From assembly GCA_910586675.1 (NCBI GenBank), contig CAJUJO010000001.1, positions 87,917 to 151,916 on the forward strand: DNA of 64,000 nucleotides. Reading direction: 5' to 3'. A program made the translations under genes and the position numbers. The stretch is from an uncultured Christensenellaceae bacterium. GTDB taxonomy: Bacteria > Bacillota > Clostridia > Christensenellales > Borkfalkiaceae. Under the pieces are notes generated by a model. The model saw only the letters and a program-made list of their open reading frames with translations. It was not told the DNA's origin and did no database searches. Positions 1-8,345 of the stretch are shown here, in pieces. Each line of letters starts with the position of its first letter. The first letter of the stretch is position 1.

Positions 1-231
1 CAAAAAAGTTCTACGCTCACGACTATTCTTTTCAACGAAAAGAATAGTGTGAATACAATTTCATGAAGTAAGCCGCGAGGAGGGTTCCCCTCCGCTGCGG
101 GACACAATTTGCCGCATACCTGCGGCTTGTTGTCCGAACGAGCGTTCGAGCGGGCGCGGCGAAAAACACTGAAAAACAAAAAAGTTCTACGCTCACGACT
201 ATTCTTTTCAACGAAAAGAATAGTGTGAATA
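1..231. repeat. Tandem intergenic repeat element upstream of rplK
   Basis: A 55-bp sequence at 1-55 recurs without change at 177-231. Each copy contains a perfect 11-bp stem (22-32 with 38-48; 198-208 with 214-224) around a CAACG loop. The sequence between the copies holds a second small palindrome at 108-136. A diverged, inverted copy of the same element lies between pdxS and pdxT (20734-20881) with the same 64-65-bp spacing between its two conserved blocks. The left border lies outside the window. It could be a mobile intergenic repeat or a structured leader; no coding potential is seen. Confidence 0.75.
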
Positions 232-298
232 TAGTGGGAGAGGCGGTAAATTTCATTAACCCGCCGCCTTGCAAGTACCACACAAACGGAGGAATATT

Positions 299-724
299 AT
301 GGCAAAGAAGATTACCGCGGTAGTCAAACTGCAGCTCCCTGCGGGGAAAGCCACTCCCGGTCCCCCTGTCGGTTCGACGCTGGGCCCTCACGGAATCAAC
401 ATTCCCGGCTTTACCAAGGAGTTCAACGCGAAGACGGCGAACGAAGCGGGACTTATCATCCCCGTCGTTATCACCATCTATCAGGATCGTTCGTTCACGT
501 TCGTTCTGAAAACGCCTCCCGCACCCGTCCTTATCAAGAAGGCGTGCGGTCTGGAAACGGCTTCCGCCGTTCCCAACAAGACCAAGGTCGGCAAGCTGAC
601 CAAGGCGCAGGTGGAAGAGATCGCGAAAACCAAGATGCCCGATCTGAACTGCACTTCGCTCGAAAGCGCGATGAGTATGATCGCAGGCACGGCGCGCAGT
701 ATGGGAATTACTGTAGAGGACTGA
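299..724 (+). CDS. rplK: 50S ribosomal protein L11
   Basis: Ribosomal stalk-base protein that binds the GTPase-associated region of 23S rRNA with L10 and L12, and is needed for RelA activation. The 141-residue product has the family length and the conserved N-terminal sequence [20 protein letters not shown], then the central proline-rich hinge and a C-terminal RNA-binding domain ending near the RSMGI motif. The start at 299 is chosen because GGAGG lies at 289-293; an in-frame ATG at 269 would add ten unrelated residues. It is followed by rplA after 58 nt, the usual rplK-rplA pair. No promoter is clear; a weak TATAGT at 230-235 overlaps the end of the upstream repeat. Confidence 0.97.
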   Translation: MAKKITAVVKLQLPAGKATPGPPVGSTLGPHGINIPGFTKEFNAKTANEAGLIIPVVITIYQDRSFTFVLKTPPAPVLIKKACGLETASAVPNKTKVGKLTKAQVEEIAKTKMPDLNCTSLESAMSMIAGTARSMGITVED

Positions 725-782
725 TTATAAGGAGAAGTGGGAGGAGCTTTTGCTCCGTGAGAACCACAAGGAGGTAATTTGA

Positions 783-1472
783 ATGAAATACGGTAAAAAA
801 TATGCCGAGAGCATCAAGTCTTACGACCGCGCGAAGGCATACGAAGCAGGGGAAGCGGTAGGGCTTGTCCTCGAAAACGCAAAGGCGAAGTTCGACGAAA
901 CCATCGAGCTTCACGTCCGCCTCGGGATCGACCCCCGTCAGGCAGATCAGCAGGTGCGCGGCGTGCTCGTGCTTCCGCACGGAACGGGTAAAGTGAAAAA
1001 GGTTCTCGTTATCGCAAAGGGCGCGCGCGCAGACGCGGCGCAGGCTGCGGGCGCGGACTACGTCGGCGCGGAAGAGATGATCCAAAAGATCCAGACGGAA
1101 AACTGGTTTGATTTCGACGTCATGATCACCACGCCCGACATGATGGGCGTCGTAGGGCGCATCGGACGTATTCTCGGTCCCAAAGGACTCATGCCCAACC
1201 CCAAATCGGGAACGGTTACGATGGACGTTGCGAAGGCGGTTGCCGACGTAAAAGCAGGTAAAGTGGAGTACCGTCTCGACAAGACGGCAATCATTCACTG
1301 CCCCATCGGCAAGAAGTCGTTCGGTTCAGAAAAGATCATGGAAAACTTTAACGCGCTTATGGAAGCCATCGTCAAGGCGAAACCCGCTGCGGCGAAGGGG
1401 CAGTACGTGAAGAGCGTTTCGCTCACGAGTACGATGGGCCCTGGCGTTAAGGTGAACTACACGAAGATTTAA
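783..1472 (+). CDS. rplA: 50S ribosomal protein L1
   Basis: L1-stalk protein of the large ribosomal subunit that assists E-site tRNA release; in many bacteria it also represses its own operon by binding the mRNA leader. The 229-residue product has full family length and typical motifs such as [10 protein letters not shown] (about residues 138-147) and the C-terminal [12 protein letters not shown] signature. AAGGAGG directly precedes the ATG. It is the second gene of the rplK-rplA operon. The 58-nt gap between the two genes has no terminator. A new promoter for rplJ-rplL begins right after its stop codon. Confidence 0.97.
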   Translation: MKYGKKYAESIKSYDRAKAYEAGEAVGLVLENAKAKFDETIELHVRLGIDPRQADQQVRGVLVLPHGTGKVKKVLVIAKGARADAAQAAGADYVGAEEMIQKIQTENWFDFDVMITTPDMMGVVGRIGRILGPKGLMPNPKSGTVTMDVAKAVADVKAGKVEYRLDKTAIIHCPIGKKSFGSEKIMENFNALMEAIVKAKPAAAKGQYVKSVSLTSTMGPGVKVNYTKI

Positions 1473-1495
1473 GGAAAATCGAGGGCGGAAAACGC

Positions 1496-1524
1496 TTGAC
1501 CTTTTTTTCGGAATCTGTTACAAT
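1496..1524 (+). promoter_or_regulatory. Promoter of the rplJ-rplL operon
   Basis: TTGACC at 1496-1501 and TACAAT at 1519-1524 are separated by 17 nt. It directly precedes the L10 leader RNA, so rplJ-rplL can be transcribed independently of rplK-rplA. Confidence 0.85.
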
Positions 1525-1530
1525 GTTAAA

Positions 1531-1649
1531 GTAAATTTCATGCCGCAGACGGCGAGCGCCCCAAAGGCTTAATTTCTCGCTTAGGTAACCGTGAAAAATC
1601 CCTTGTGAAAAGGGTTTGCTCCGTACCCGTCCGCGGTACGGAGCTTTTT
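1531..1649 (+). ncRNA. Ribosomal protein L10 leader with attenuator
   Basis: The leader of rplJ matches the L10-leader family by eye: a CCGCAGAC element, the conserved AAAGGCTTAATTTCTCGC segment near 1563-1580, and AGGTAACCGTGAAAA. It ends in an intrinsic terminator, stem GCTCCGTACC (1618-1627) with GGTACGGAGC (1635-1644), followed by five T. In the family, free L10(L12)4 complex binds the leader and favours termination, giving feedback control of L10 and L12. The first transcribed bases include GTAAATTTCAT, which recurs upstream of rplK and pta. Confidence 0.9.
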
Positions 1650-1685
1650 ATTCGGGCGCAGGAAATGCGCTTTCGGGAGGTAATT

Positions 1686-2189
1686 ATGTCGGCTAATTTA
1701 GAAGCAAAAAAGGTTGTCGTAGAAGAAATCAAGGAAAAGATCAACGCGAGCAAATCGGTTGTCCTTGCCACGTACGACAAGCTGACCGTGCTGGAAGTTA
1801 CCGATTTGCGCAACAAGTTCAAGAATGTTTCGAGCGAGTACAAAGTTTATAAGAACACGCTCGTGAGAAAGGCGTTCGACGAATTGGGCGTAAATGATTT
1901 CGATAACGACCTCAACGGTACGACGGCGGTGGTTTTCTGCCCCGACGAAACGAGCGCCTGCTCCGTCTTTGCAAAGACGGTAAAGGAAAATCCCGCGCTG
2001 GAAGGGAAAATCGTTCCCAAGAGCGCATACGTGGGCGGCGCGTACGTCGATGCGGCGGGAATCAAGAAACTCGCGGCAATTCCTTCGAGAGAGGTATTGA
2101 TCGCAAAAATGTTGGGTTGCCTGCAAGCGCCCATCGCAAATCTCGCGTATGTATTAAGCAGCATCGCGCAGAAAAAAGAACAGGCTTAA
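1686..2189 (+). CDS. rplJ: 50S ribosomal protein L10
   Basis: Anchors the L7/L12 dimers to the ribosome and is the regulator that binds its own leader. The 167-residue product starts MSANLEAKK and carries the conserved [12 protein letters not shown] segment in its N-terminal RNA-binding domain; the C-terminal helix that binds L12 ends in QKKEQA. The start is placed at 1686 because GGGAGG lies at 1675-1680 and because the in-frame extension upstream would read through the L10 leader hairpins. rplL follows after 22 nt. Confidence 0.96.
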   Translation: MSANLEAKKVVVEEIKEKINASKSVVLATYDKLTVLEVTDLRNKFKNVSSEYKVYKNTLVRKAFDELGVNDFDNDLNGTTAVVFCPDETSACSVFAKTVKENPALEGKIVPKSAYVGGAYVDAAGIKKLAAIPSREVLIAKMLGCLQAPIANLAYVLSSIAQKKEQA

Positions 2190-2211
2190 AAAAATTCGGA
2201 GGAACAAAAAA

Positions 2212-2586
2212 ATGGACGTTCAGAAACTCATTGAAGAAGTAAAATCTATGACCGTCGTTGAACTCAACGACCTCGTTAAAGCGCTCGAAGAGGAATTCGG
2301 CGTAAGCGCTGCCGCTCCCGTAGCGGTTGCAGGCGCGGCGGGCGCAGGCGCGGAAGCGGCTCCCGCAGCGGAAGAAAAGACGGAATTCAACATCGTGCTC
2401 AAAGAGATCGGCGCAAACAAGATCGCCGTCATCAAGGCAGTGCGCGAATTCACGGGTCTCGGCCTTGCGGAGGCAAAGAAGGCGGTGGAAACCATGGGCG
2501 TGCTCAAAGAAGCCGTTCCCAAGGCGGACGCGGAGGCTGCTCTTGCAAAGCTCAAGGAAGCAGGCGCTACCGCCGTTCTCGAGTAA
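2212..2586 (+). CDS. rplL: 50S ribosomal protein L7/L12
   Basis: Multicopy stalk protein that recruits translational GTPases. At 124 residues it has the normal three-part structure: an N-terminal dimerisation helix region (1-30), an alanine-rich hinge (about 35-55) and the globular C-terminal domain with [26 protein letters not shown] lies 9 nt before the ATG. It is the last gene of the operon and is followed by a strong intrinsic terminator. Confidence 0.97.
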   Translation: MDVQKLIEEVKSMTVVELNDLVKALEEEFGVSAAAPVAVAGAAGAGAEAAPAAEEKTEFNIVLKEIGANKIAVIKAVREFTGLGLAEAKKAVETMGVLKEAVPKADAEAALAKLKEAGATAVLE

Positions 2587-2605
2587 TCGCATAAAATTAC
2601 TTTAT

Positions 2606-2636
2606 AAAAGCTCCGCAGTTTTTGCGGAGCTTTTTT
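2606..2636 (+). terminator. Terminator after rplL
   Basis: AAGCTCCGCA pairs with TGCGGAGCTT around a short T loop and is followed by a run of T. Confidence 0.9.
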
Positions 2637-2683
2637 GTTGTATCCGCTTGCATAAGCGCAATTTGCCGTGATATAATAAATGC

Positions 2684-3388
2684 ATGAGCAGAAAATGCGG
2701 AATTTCTTTGATTACATATCTGTTGTTTGCGCTCGTTGCGCTTATCGCAATGCATGCGTTTTTATATCTGCCCGTTAATCAGTGGGTGGGGGTAGGCATT
2801 GGCGGGGGAATGCTCGTCGTAAGCTTTGCCGTGTGCATGATTTTCCGCGAAAGGAGAGGAGTGAAGTTCAGGCGCGCGCAGAGGTTTATCCGCCCTGCGG
2901 CGTATCTCTTTAACGCCCTCGCGAGCGGCATCGCCATGAGCAGTTTATACGTATATCTCGGAGATACGCTCCTGCTTTGGCAATCGGCGGCGGTCTGGGG
3001 CGCTTCGGTCGTTTTATTCCTTTTGTACTGTCTGCTAACCAATCTTTCGTTCGTTCAGAAATTCGCCTTTCCGTGCATGCTGTTTTGGTGTGTACTGATT
3101 TTAGCGGGCGTCATCGTCGGTATGTGTCTTTGTTCAATCGTCGTATTTTCTCTCGCGCTGCTTCTGTTCGTCCTATATGCGATGTTCTTCGCGACCATTT
3201 CCATCGGCGCGGCCGATTTTAAGGAACACGAAAAAAATCTCCTGTACGCCTCTTTCGGCGCACTGCTTGTCATTATCATCGTCGTATTGCTTGTCATTTC
3301 GGAAGGCGAGGCTGCCGACGGGCTTGATGCGCCGCCTTCGGGAACGCTGTGGCGGAAAAATTATAATCCGTATGTCTTTCGGCAGTAA
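2684..3388 (+). CDS. Multi-pass membrane protein of unknown function; leaderless candidate
   Basis: I do not recognise this 234-residue protein. It is very hydrophobic, with about six or seven predicted membrane segments starting at residue 8 and no catalytic motif. A basic stretch (FRERRGVKFRRAQR, about residues 56-69) would face the cytoplasm. The promoter is TTGCAT (2648-2653), 18 nt, TATAAT (2672-2677). The -10 box ends only 6 nt before the ATG and there is no Shine-Dalgarno, so the mRNA probably starts at the A of the start codon. It stands alone between the rplL terminator and the next promoter. Confidence 0.75.
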   Translation: MSRKCGISLITYLLFALVALIAMHAFLYLPVNQWVGVGIGGGMLVVSFAVCMIFRERRGVKFRRAQRFIRPAAYLFNALASGIAMSSLYVYLGDTLLLWQSAAVWGASVVLFLLYCLLTNLSFVQKFAFPCMLFWCVLILAGVIVGMCLCSIVVFSLALLLFVLYAMFFATISIGAADFKEHEKNLLYASFGALLVIIIVVLLVISEGEAADGLDAPPSGTLWRKNYNPYVFRQ

Positions 3389-3435
3389 ATTCCGCGCTAT
3401 GCACACAATTTTCACTGTCAGGAGCGTAAAAGCAC

Positions 3436-3488
3436 TTGACGGAATTGTATTTTACGGGTAAAATAAAAAAGTACACGTATCCGTGTAC
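3436..3488 (+). promoter_or_regulatory. Promoter and hairpin ahead of the cyclophilin-like lipoprotein gene
   Basis: TTGACG (3436-3441), 17 nt, TAAAAT (3459-3464). Just downstream, GTACACG (3471-3477) pairs perfectly with CGTGTAC (3482-3488) and abuts the ribosome binding site. This could be an operator or a 5'-UTR hairpin. Confidence 0.6.
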
Positions 3489-3500
3489 GGAGGTTCATCA

Positions 3501-4406
3501 GTGAAAAAGAAAAATCTTCGCCGCATTTTTTCCGTTTTTTCCGCAGCCGCTCTTTCCGTCGGCGCGGCGGCGATGTTTGCGGGCTGTACTACGGACAGAC
3601 CGGAAGTAACGGTAACGTATACCTTCCTCGGGAAGGACTATAACGTGGATTATACGCTTTCGCGCAAGTCCAAGCCCCAGACCGTTCAGCACTTTATCGA
3701 GCTTGCCGACGCGGGCTATTACGACGGGCTTTGCGTGCACGACTACAATAACGAAATTACCGCTTTGTATGCGGGCGGGTACTATTACGACGAGGAAGGC
3801 GAGCTTACCGAAAAGAATTATTTCGAAGCGGTGAAGAAGCTGGAAGAGGAAAAGAATATCAAGTTCACCCAGTCGGTATTCATGTCCGACGAGGCGCGCA
3901 CGCCGCTCTATACCGTTTACGGCGAATTTTCCGATAACGGCAGCACGGTGGAAGGGAGCAGCTTTTCCCACACGCAGGGCGCCCTCGTCATGTACTATAC
4001 CGATAAGGAAAACTTTAACGGGCGCGTTACGACCATCCGCAACGACGCGGGCAAGGACAACAACGGCGAACAGTATCAGGATAACTGCCTTTACCGCTAC
4101 AACAGCGCGACCTCGCTCTTTTATACCTTTACCGGTTCGGGCACGGGATATTCCGAGCGCGCGGCGAAGTACGCCGTATTCGGCATGGCGAAGGATTATG
4201 AGAACCAGTTGGAAAAGGGCTTGCTGAAAGCCATTGCCGACTATACCGAGGATTTGGAAGGCGAAGATCAGTTTACCGAAGAGAGGACGCTGACGATCAA
4301 CAAAAACGAGCCGTTCGCGCTTGTGCAGAACGCAAACACTAAGGCGACTTACAAGGTGCCCGTCGAGCCGATCACGATAAAGACGGTGAAGGTAACCAAA
4401 TATTAA
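3501..4406 (+). CDS. Lipoprotein with a divergent cyclophilin-type PPIase domain
   Basis: Predicted surface lipoprotein of 301 residues. A basic N-terminus and hydrophobic segment end in the lipobox FAGC, so the mature protein would be lipid-anchored. The segment TVQHFIELADAGYYDGLCVH resembles the cyclophilin sequence that precedes its active-site region, and SHTQGALVMYY matches the central strand motif. The usual catalytic FHR is replaced by VHD, so isomerase activity is doubtful. The GTG at 3501 is preferred over the in-frame ATG at 3483 because GGAGG (3489-3493) precedes it and the signal peptide then starts correctly. A terminator follows. Confidence 0.7.
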   Translation: MKKKNLRRIFSVFSAAALSVGAAAMFAGCTTDRPEVTVTYTFLGKDYNVDYTLSRKSKPQTVQHFIELADAGYYDGLCVHDYNNEITALYAGGYYYDEEGELTEKNYFEAVKKLEEEKNIKFTQSVFMSDEARTPLYTVYGEFSDNGSTVEGSSFSHTQGALVMYYTDKENFNGRVTTIRNDAGKDNNGEQYQDNCLYRYNSATSLFYTFTGSGTGYSERAAKYAVFGMAKDYENQLEKGLLKAIADYTEDLEGEDQFTEERTLTINKNEPFALVQNANTKATYKVPVEPITIKTVKVTKY

Positions 4407-4411
4407 AAGCG

Positions 4412-4437
4412 CGGGCGTCCGTTCGGACGCCCGTTTT
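4412..4437 (+). terminator. Terminator after lipoprotein gene
   Basis: CGGGCGTCC and GGACGCCCG pair around GTTC, followed by TTTT. Confidence 0.85.
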
Positions 4438-4455
4438 CATGTATACGAGTCAGTT

Positions 4456-5664
4456 ATGTTAAAGAGTTTCAGGCACACCAAAGCGGCGTGCTATACGGGT
4501 TACGTTACGCAGGCGATCGTCAATAATTTTGTGCCCTTGCTGTTTTTGATTTTTAGGGAATCCTTCGGGGTTTCGTTTTCACAGCTTACCGTGCTTATCG
4601 CCGCAAATTTCGTCATTCAGCTCGCCGTCGATCTGATTGCCGCAAAGTTTGTGGATAAAATCGGTTATCGCCCCTGTATCGCGGCGGCGCATCTGTTTGC
4701 CGCGGCGGGAATCGGCGGTATCGGGATTTTGCCCTTTCTTCTTCCCTCGCCCTTTGCGGGGCTCGTCGTCTGCGTTGTGCTGTATGCTGTGGGCGGAGGA
4801 CTCATCGAGGTTCTCGTCAGTCCCATCGTGGAAGCGTGTCCCGCGGAAAACAAGGCTTCGCAGATGAGTATTCTGCATTCCTTTTACTGCTGGGGTTCGG
4901 CGTTCGTCATTCTCGTATCCGCGCTGTTTCTTCGCGCGGCGGGGGAATATTCCTGGCGCATTCTCTCTTACATATGGGCGGCGGTGCCGCTTCTGAACGC
5001 CGTATATTTCTGTTTCGTGCCCATTGCGCGCCTGAACGAGGGCGGGGAGAGTGCGACGTTTGGTCAGCTCTTCCGTATGAAGCCGTTTTGGCTCTTCGTG
5101 CTGCTCATCATGGCGGCGGGGGCGGCGGAGCTTTCCATGAGCCAATGGGCTTCGGCGTTTGCCGAGAGCGGACTCGGCGTTTCCAAAACGGTGGGCGATC
5201 TGGCGGGACCGTGTCTGTTTGCCGTCCTCATGGGGACGGCGCGCGTCCTGCACGCCAAGCTGAGCGCAAAACTTCCGCTCAAAGCCTGTCTGCTCGGTTC
5301 GGGGGTTCTCTGCATGGCTTCCTATCTCCTGGCGGCACTTTCGCCCCTTCCCGCGCTTTCTCTTGCGGGGTGCGCCCTCTGCGGGTTTTCGGTGGGGGTC
5401 ATGTGGCCGGGCACGTTCAGCATGGCGGCGGAAAAGATCCCTACGGGCGGCACGGCGCTATTCGGCTTGCTCGCGCTTTCGGGCGATTTGGGCTGCACGC
5501 TGGGGCCTTCCCTCGTGGGGTACGCTTCCGACGCGCTGGGCGGGGATCTGAAAACGGGTTTGCTCTTTGCCGTCGCGTTTCCTGTGCTCCTCGTTCTCGC
5601 GCTCGCGCTGTACTGCCCGAAAAATCCGAACAAGAAAGATAAGTCAAAGGGAAACTTATGTTGA
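4456..5664 (+). CDS. Major facilitator superfamily transporter
   Basis: A 402-residue membrane transporter with about twelve hydrophobic segments in two halves. The loop between segments 2 and 3 carries AKFVDKIGYRP, matching the MFS signature of an acidic and basic cluster after segment 2. The substrate cannot be read from the sequence; the overall look is of the sugar/drug efflux type of MFS. No strong Shine-Dalgarno precedes the ATG at 4456, which lies shortly after the previous terminator. Its stop overlaps the start of the next gene by 7 nt, so the two are probably co-expressed. Confidence 0.8.
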   Translation: MLKSFRHTKAACYTGYVTQAIVNNFVPLLFLIFRESFGVSFSQLTVLIAANFVIQLAVDLIAAKFVDKIGYRPCIAAAHLFAAAGIGGIGILPFLLPSPFAGLVVCVVLYAVGGGLIEVLVSPIVEACPAENKASQMSILHSFYCWGSAFVILVSALFLRAAGEYSWRILSYIWAAVPLLNAVYFCFVPIARLNEGGESATFGQLFRMKPFWLFVLLIMAAGAAELSMSQWASAFAESGLGVSKTVGDLAGPCLFAVLMGTARVLHAKLSAKLPLKACLLGSGVLCMASYLLAALSPLPALSLAGCALCGFSVGVMWPGTFSMAAEKIPTGGTALFGLLALSGDLGCTLGPSLVGYASDALGGDLKTGLLFAVAFPVLLVLALALYCPKNPNKKDKSKGNLC

Positions 5665-6464
5665 TTAAAGTCGGCAATTTTGAATTTACAGAGGTCTGGG
5701 ACGGAGTGTTTTACAAAAAGCTTTCCGACTATCCCCGCATTTCCGATTGGGAAATCCGTAACCTCATAGAGTTTATCGAATACGAAGAACAGCACGGGCG
5801 TTTGTGCGAAATCGAATGCGAGAATTCCGCGCTGTTAAAGGACGTCAAAGAAAAAATTGCCGATCGGAAGAAGTACGTCAACGCCGCGAAACCGCAGATG
5901 ATAACAGAGTGCACGGCGTGTTTGCGAAAGGGCTGCATTACCGAGTTCGTATGCCATACTTCTTCGGCAGAAAATGCGAAAAAAATTTTGAATTGCGGGA
6001 AATTATTGTCCGCCGTGAACGCCCGAAAGCAATCTGCCGAACGTCTGGCAGAGGAGAAGCGCAACGCCGCGAACGACCCTCCCGACTATTTTGAATACGT
6101 CATGCTCGGATGGGGGAACTGTCAGGCGGGGGATAGATTGGTGACGGAGCGGAAGCTGGGTCGATTTCCCGACGAGCACGATTTAAGCGAACGTTTTACG
6201 CCCGGCGTAAGATTTTATTTTAAGTATACGGAATTGGTAAAGCATCCCGACGCGGTGTTCGACGGGGTGCTGCCGATGAAAGTAAAGAACGAAATCGTAT
6301 TGCGCGATTGGGTGTATGCAATCGTAATCCCGACGGAAGAACGGGAAAATTTAGAGCGCGCGATCCCCGCCGATTTGCGGGATAGGGTCGTCTATCTTGA
6401 AAACGACTGTAAGGATATTTGGGAATGGTCGGAAAAGGTATATAATACGATAGAAAAATTATAA
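5658..6464 (+). CDS. Unknown protein, possible ADP-ribosyltransferase fold
   Basis: A 268-residue soluble protein I cannot name. A feature near residues 96-115 (EFVCHTSSAENAKKILNCGK) has the H-x-[ST] strand followed by an IL-x-x-G pattern seen at the start of ADP-ribosyltransferase-fold families such as DarT. Later, FDGVLPMKVKNEIVLRDWVY ends in an acidic-hydrophobic strand where such enzymes place a catalytic Glu. This is a weak resemblance only. A cysteine pair (CTACLRKGC, about residues 84-92) might bind metal. Translation is coupled to the MFS gene by overlap, with an AAAGGGA upstream. Confidence 0.55.
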   Translation: MLIKVGNFEFTEVWDGVFYKKLSDYPRISDWEIRNLIEFIEYEEQHGRLCEIECENSALLKDVKEKIADRKKYVNAAKPQMITECTACLRKGCITEFVCHTSSAENAKKILNCGKLLSAVNARKQSAERLAEEKRNAANDPPDYFEYVMLGWGNCQAGDRLVTERKLGRFPDEHDLSERFTPGVRFYFKYTELVKHPDAVFDGVLPMKVKNEIVLRDWVYAIVIPTEERENLERAIPADLRDRVVYLENDCKDIWEWSEKVYNTIEKL

Positions 6465-6495
6465 AAAATCTTGCCGAAAGGCAAGATTTTTTATA
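6465..6495. terminator. Bidirectional terminator
   Basis: AAAATCTTGCC and GGCAAGATTTT pair around GAAA, with A-rich and T-rich flanks, between two convergent genes. Confidence 0.85.
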
Positions 6496-7369
6496 TCGGC
6501 TTAATGTTGGAAATTTTACCGTCCTCAAAGTCCGTTCGGAACAGCCGCACGTCGTAAACGCGCTCCTTGCGTTCGTATACGAGCCCGACCGTGTCCTTTT
6601 CTTCCGTCAGCACGACGGAAACGTATTTGCCGAGGAACTCTTTCAGCGCGCCCGCCTTTTCCGCGAGCGCGGGCGCAAGGAACGGCGTACAGTCGGCGCC
6701 TATCATGGCGCTTTCAAACAGCGCGAGGGAAAACGTGCGCCCGTCGGGCGGCGCCGCCGAACGGATGGTGCAGGCGGTAAGCGCGCCGTCCGTCCATTCG
6801 CATACGGCGGTATGCCCCGCGGCGTCGTGAAAGGGCACTTCTGCTTTAAGCGTCTCTTCGGCGGAAAGAACCTTTCCTTCCGATAGCACGGATACCGTCC
6901 CGTCTTCCCGTATCAGTGCGAACGCTTCCTCGCTTTCCAACAAAAATCCGCCCGCAAAAGGGCGCACCGCGCATTTTTCCAACGCGTCGGGGAGGGGCAC
7001 GATGCGAAGATCGGCACCGCGGTTTACGTTCAGCTGCAATTTTCCTTGCAGACAGAGCGTGAGCAGCGTTTCGCCCAACCGTTCCTGCCATAACACGCGC
7101 AGCGATTGGTCGGCGCGCAAATATCCGCACAGATATACGGCGACGGCGTTCTTTGTAAAATAGAGCCGCACGTGCTCGGGGGGCGCAAACAGGAAATCTT
7201 CGTTGAAGCAGAACCGCACGGGCGCGTAATCGCCGCAGGGCGCCGCCTCGCAGAATACGCCCGCCGCGGGGTCGAGCTCCGCGGAACGCTCGAATCCGTC
7301 GATGAGTCCGAGGTAAGCTCCGCCGATGAACAGCGCCGAAGGGATTTCCGATAAAAAATATACCCGCAT
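6491..7369 (-). CDS. Unknown conserved-looking protein
   Basis: A 292-residue protein of mixed beta-strand character, with no family I recognise. It starts MRVYFLSEIPSALFIGGAYL and contains two regions with strand-turn repeats (about 75-175 and 176-250). The open frame extends further upstream to 7549, but that part overlaps the divergent gene at 7430. The ATG at 7369 lies about 10 nt after a TACATC box with TTGACA 16 nt above it, so the leader would be only a few nucleotides and lacks a Shine-Dalgarno. It is convergent with the preceding gene and shares the terminator. Confidence 0.65.
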   Translation of the reverse strand: MRVYFLSEIPSALFIGGAYLGLIDGFERSAELDPAAGVFCEAAPCGDYAPVRFCFNEDFLFAPPEHVRLYFTKNAVAVYLCGYLRADQSLRVLWQERLGETLLTLCLQGKLQLNVNRGADLRIVPLPDALEKCAVRPFAGGFLLESEEAFALIREDGTVSVLSEGKVLSAEETLKAEVPFHDAAGHTAVCEWTDGALTACTIRSAAPPDGRTFSLALFESAMIGADCTPFLAPALAEKAGALKEFLGKYVSVVLTEEKDTVGLVYERKERVYDVRLFRTDFEDGKISNIKPI

Positions 7370-7429
7370 ACCGTTATTAGATGTATAAATAGATAAAATT
7401 ATGTCAACAATTTGCCCGAGGTGGTAATT

Positions 7430-8002
7430 ATGAATAAAATCAACGGTTACACGGAAGAGGAAGCCACGGGGCTGATCGAATATATCTACTCGGGAAAAAA
7501 CGCGGGAAAGACGCTCTCTTATCTGTTTGAAACGTACGGCAAGGCGCACAGCAGGGCAAAGGGCAGCGTACGGAATTATTATTATGCGCTCTTAAAGCAG
7601 AAGAACGACGAGCGCGTGAACCGTATTTTGGAAGGAAAGAACCTTTCGGCGGGCGAGATCCGCCCTTTCACGGAAGAGGAAACGGACGAGATGCTCAAAG
7701 CCGTTCTTACCGAGCGGAGCAAGGGCGTTTCCGTGCGCAAGGCGATCATGAACGTTTCGGCGGGAGACGAGCGGCTCATGCTCAGAATGCAGAACAAATA
7801 CCGCAATCTGCTCAAGAAACAGCCCGACCGCGTGGCGAAAGCCGCGAAGGAGGCGGGCATCACCGAGGAAAAGACTTTTTTGCAGCGCAAGCTGGAACGG
7901 GAGATAGACGCGCTCTATGCCCGTCTCGCCGTCGATTTGAGAAGGGAGAACGAGCGTCTCCGCGGGGAATTGGAAAAATTACGCAGCCGCCTCGGGGAAT
8001 AA
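7430..8002 (+). CDS. Protein with two helix-turn-helix (Myb/SANT-like) repeats and a coiled coil
   Basis: The 190-residue product has two related helical segments: GYTEEEATGLIEYIYSGKNA... (residues 5-55) and PFTEEETDEMLKAVLTERSK... (about 74-127). Both open with [YF]TEEE, followed by a hydrophobic helix, a basic turn and a final helix ending in YYALLKQ or YRNLLKKQ. That is the layout of Myb/SANT-type DNA-binding repeats, as in the RsfA-like regulators of spore formers. The last 50 residues are a charged coiled coil. GAGGTGG precedes the ATG at 7430. It is divergent from the unknown gene at 7369, which it may control. No known gene name fits. Confidence 0.65.
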   Translation: MNKINGYTEEEATGLIEYIYSGKNAGKTLSYLFETYGKAHSRAKGSVRNYYYALLKQKNDERVNRILEGKNLSAGEIRPFTEEETDEMLKAVLTERSKGVSVRKAIMNVSAGDERLMLRMQNKYRNLLKKQPDRVAKAAKEAGITEEKTFLQRKLEREIDALYARLAVDLRRENERLRGELEKLRSRLGE

Positions 8003-8056
8003 CGCGGGAATACTTTCACAAACTGATAGAAACGGCAAACCCGTTCGGAGGATAGC

Positions 8057-8248
8057 ATGGAAAAAATGTTTTGTCTCGGTCTGGTATTCGGCGCGGTGGG
8101 CGGCGCTCTGCTCGTAGCAAACAGCTACAAAGCTCGTTCGCTCGTCAAAAAGAGTCAGGCGGACTTCATGGAGAAGGTCAACGAAATGATGGACGAACGC
8201 CTGAACGATATGCAGAATATGCAGGACCGGAAAGAAAACAAGCAGTAA
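8057..8248 (+). CDS. Small YtxH-like membrane-anchored protein
   Basis: A 63-residue protein with one glycine/alanine-rich membrane segment at residues 5-22 followed by a charged amphipathic tail (KKSQADFMEKVNEMMDERL). This is the pattern of small YtxH-type envelope stress proteins, but the family assignment is by look only. CGGAGG lies 8 nt before the ATG. It follows the HTH-repeat gene by 54 nt and may be co-transcribed with it. A terminator follows directly. Confidence 0.65.
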   Translation: MEKMFCLGLVFGAVGGALLVANSYKARSLVKKSQADFMEKVNEMMDERLNDMQNMQDRKENKQ

Positions 8249-8254
8249 TTGCGC

Positions 8255-8280
8255 GCGCGGCGAAGTTCGCCGCGCTTTTT
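8255..8280 (+). terminator. Terminator
   Basis: GCGCGGCGAA pairs with TTCGCCGCGC, followed by TTTTT. Confidence 0.85.
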
Positions 8281-8310
8281 CTTTGCGGGCGACCATTTTT
8301 GCGCAAACGC

Positions 8311-8339
8311 TGGACTTTTGCGGCGCAGTGTGCTATAAT
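8311..8339 (+). promoter_or_regulatory. Promoter of ruvX-DUF1292
   Basis: TGGACT (8311-8316), 17 nt, TATAAT (8334-8339). Only 6 nt separate the -10 box from the ATG at 8346, so the transcript is probably leaderless. Confidence 0.75.
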
Positions 8340-8345
8340 CGCGTT

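Noticed and set aside
1..231. CRISPR array
   Set aside because: Only two 55-bp copies separated by 121 bp of structured sequence, and no cas genes in the window.
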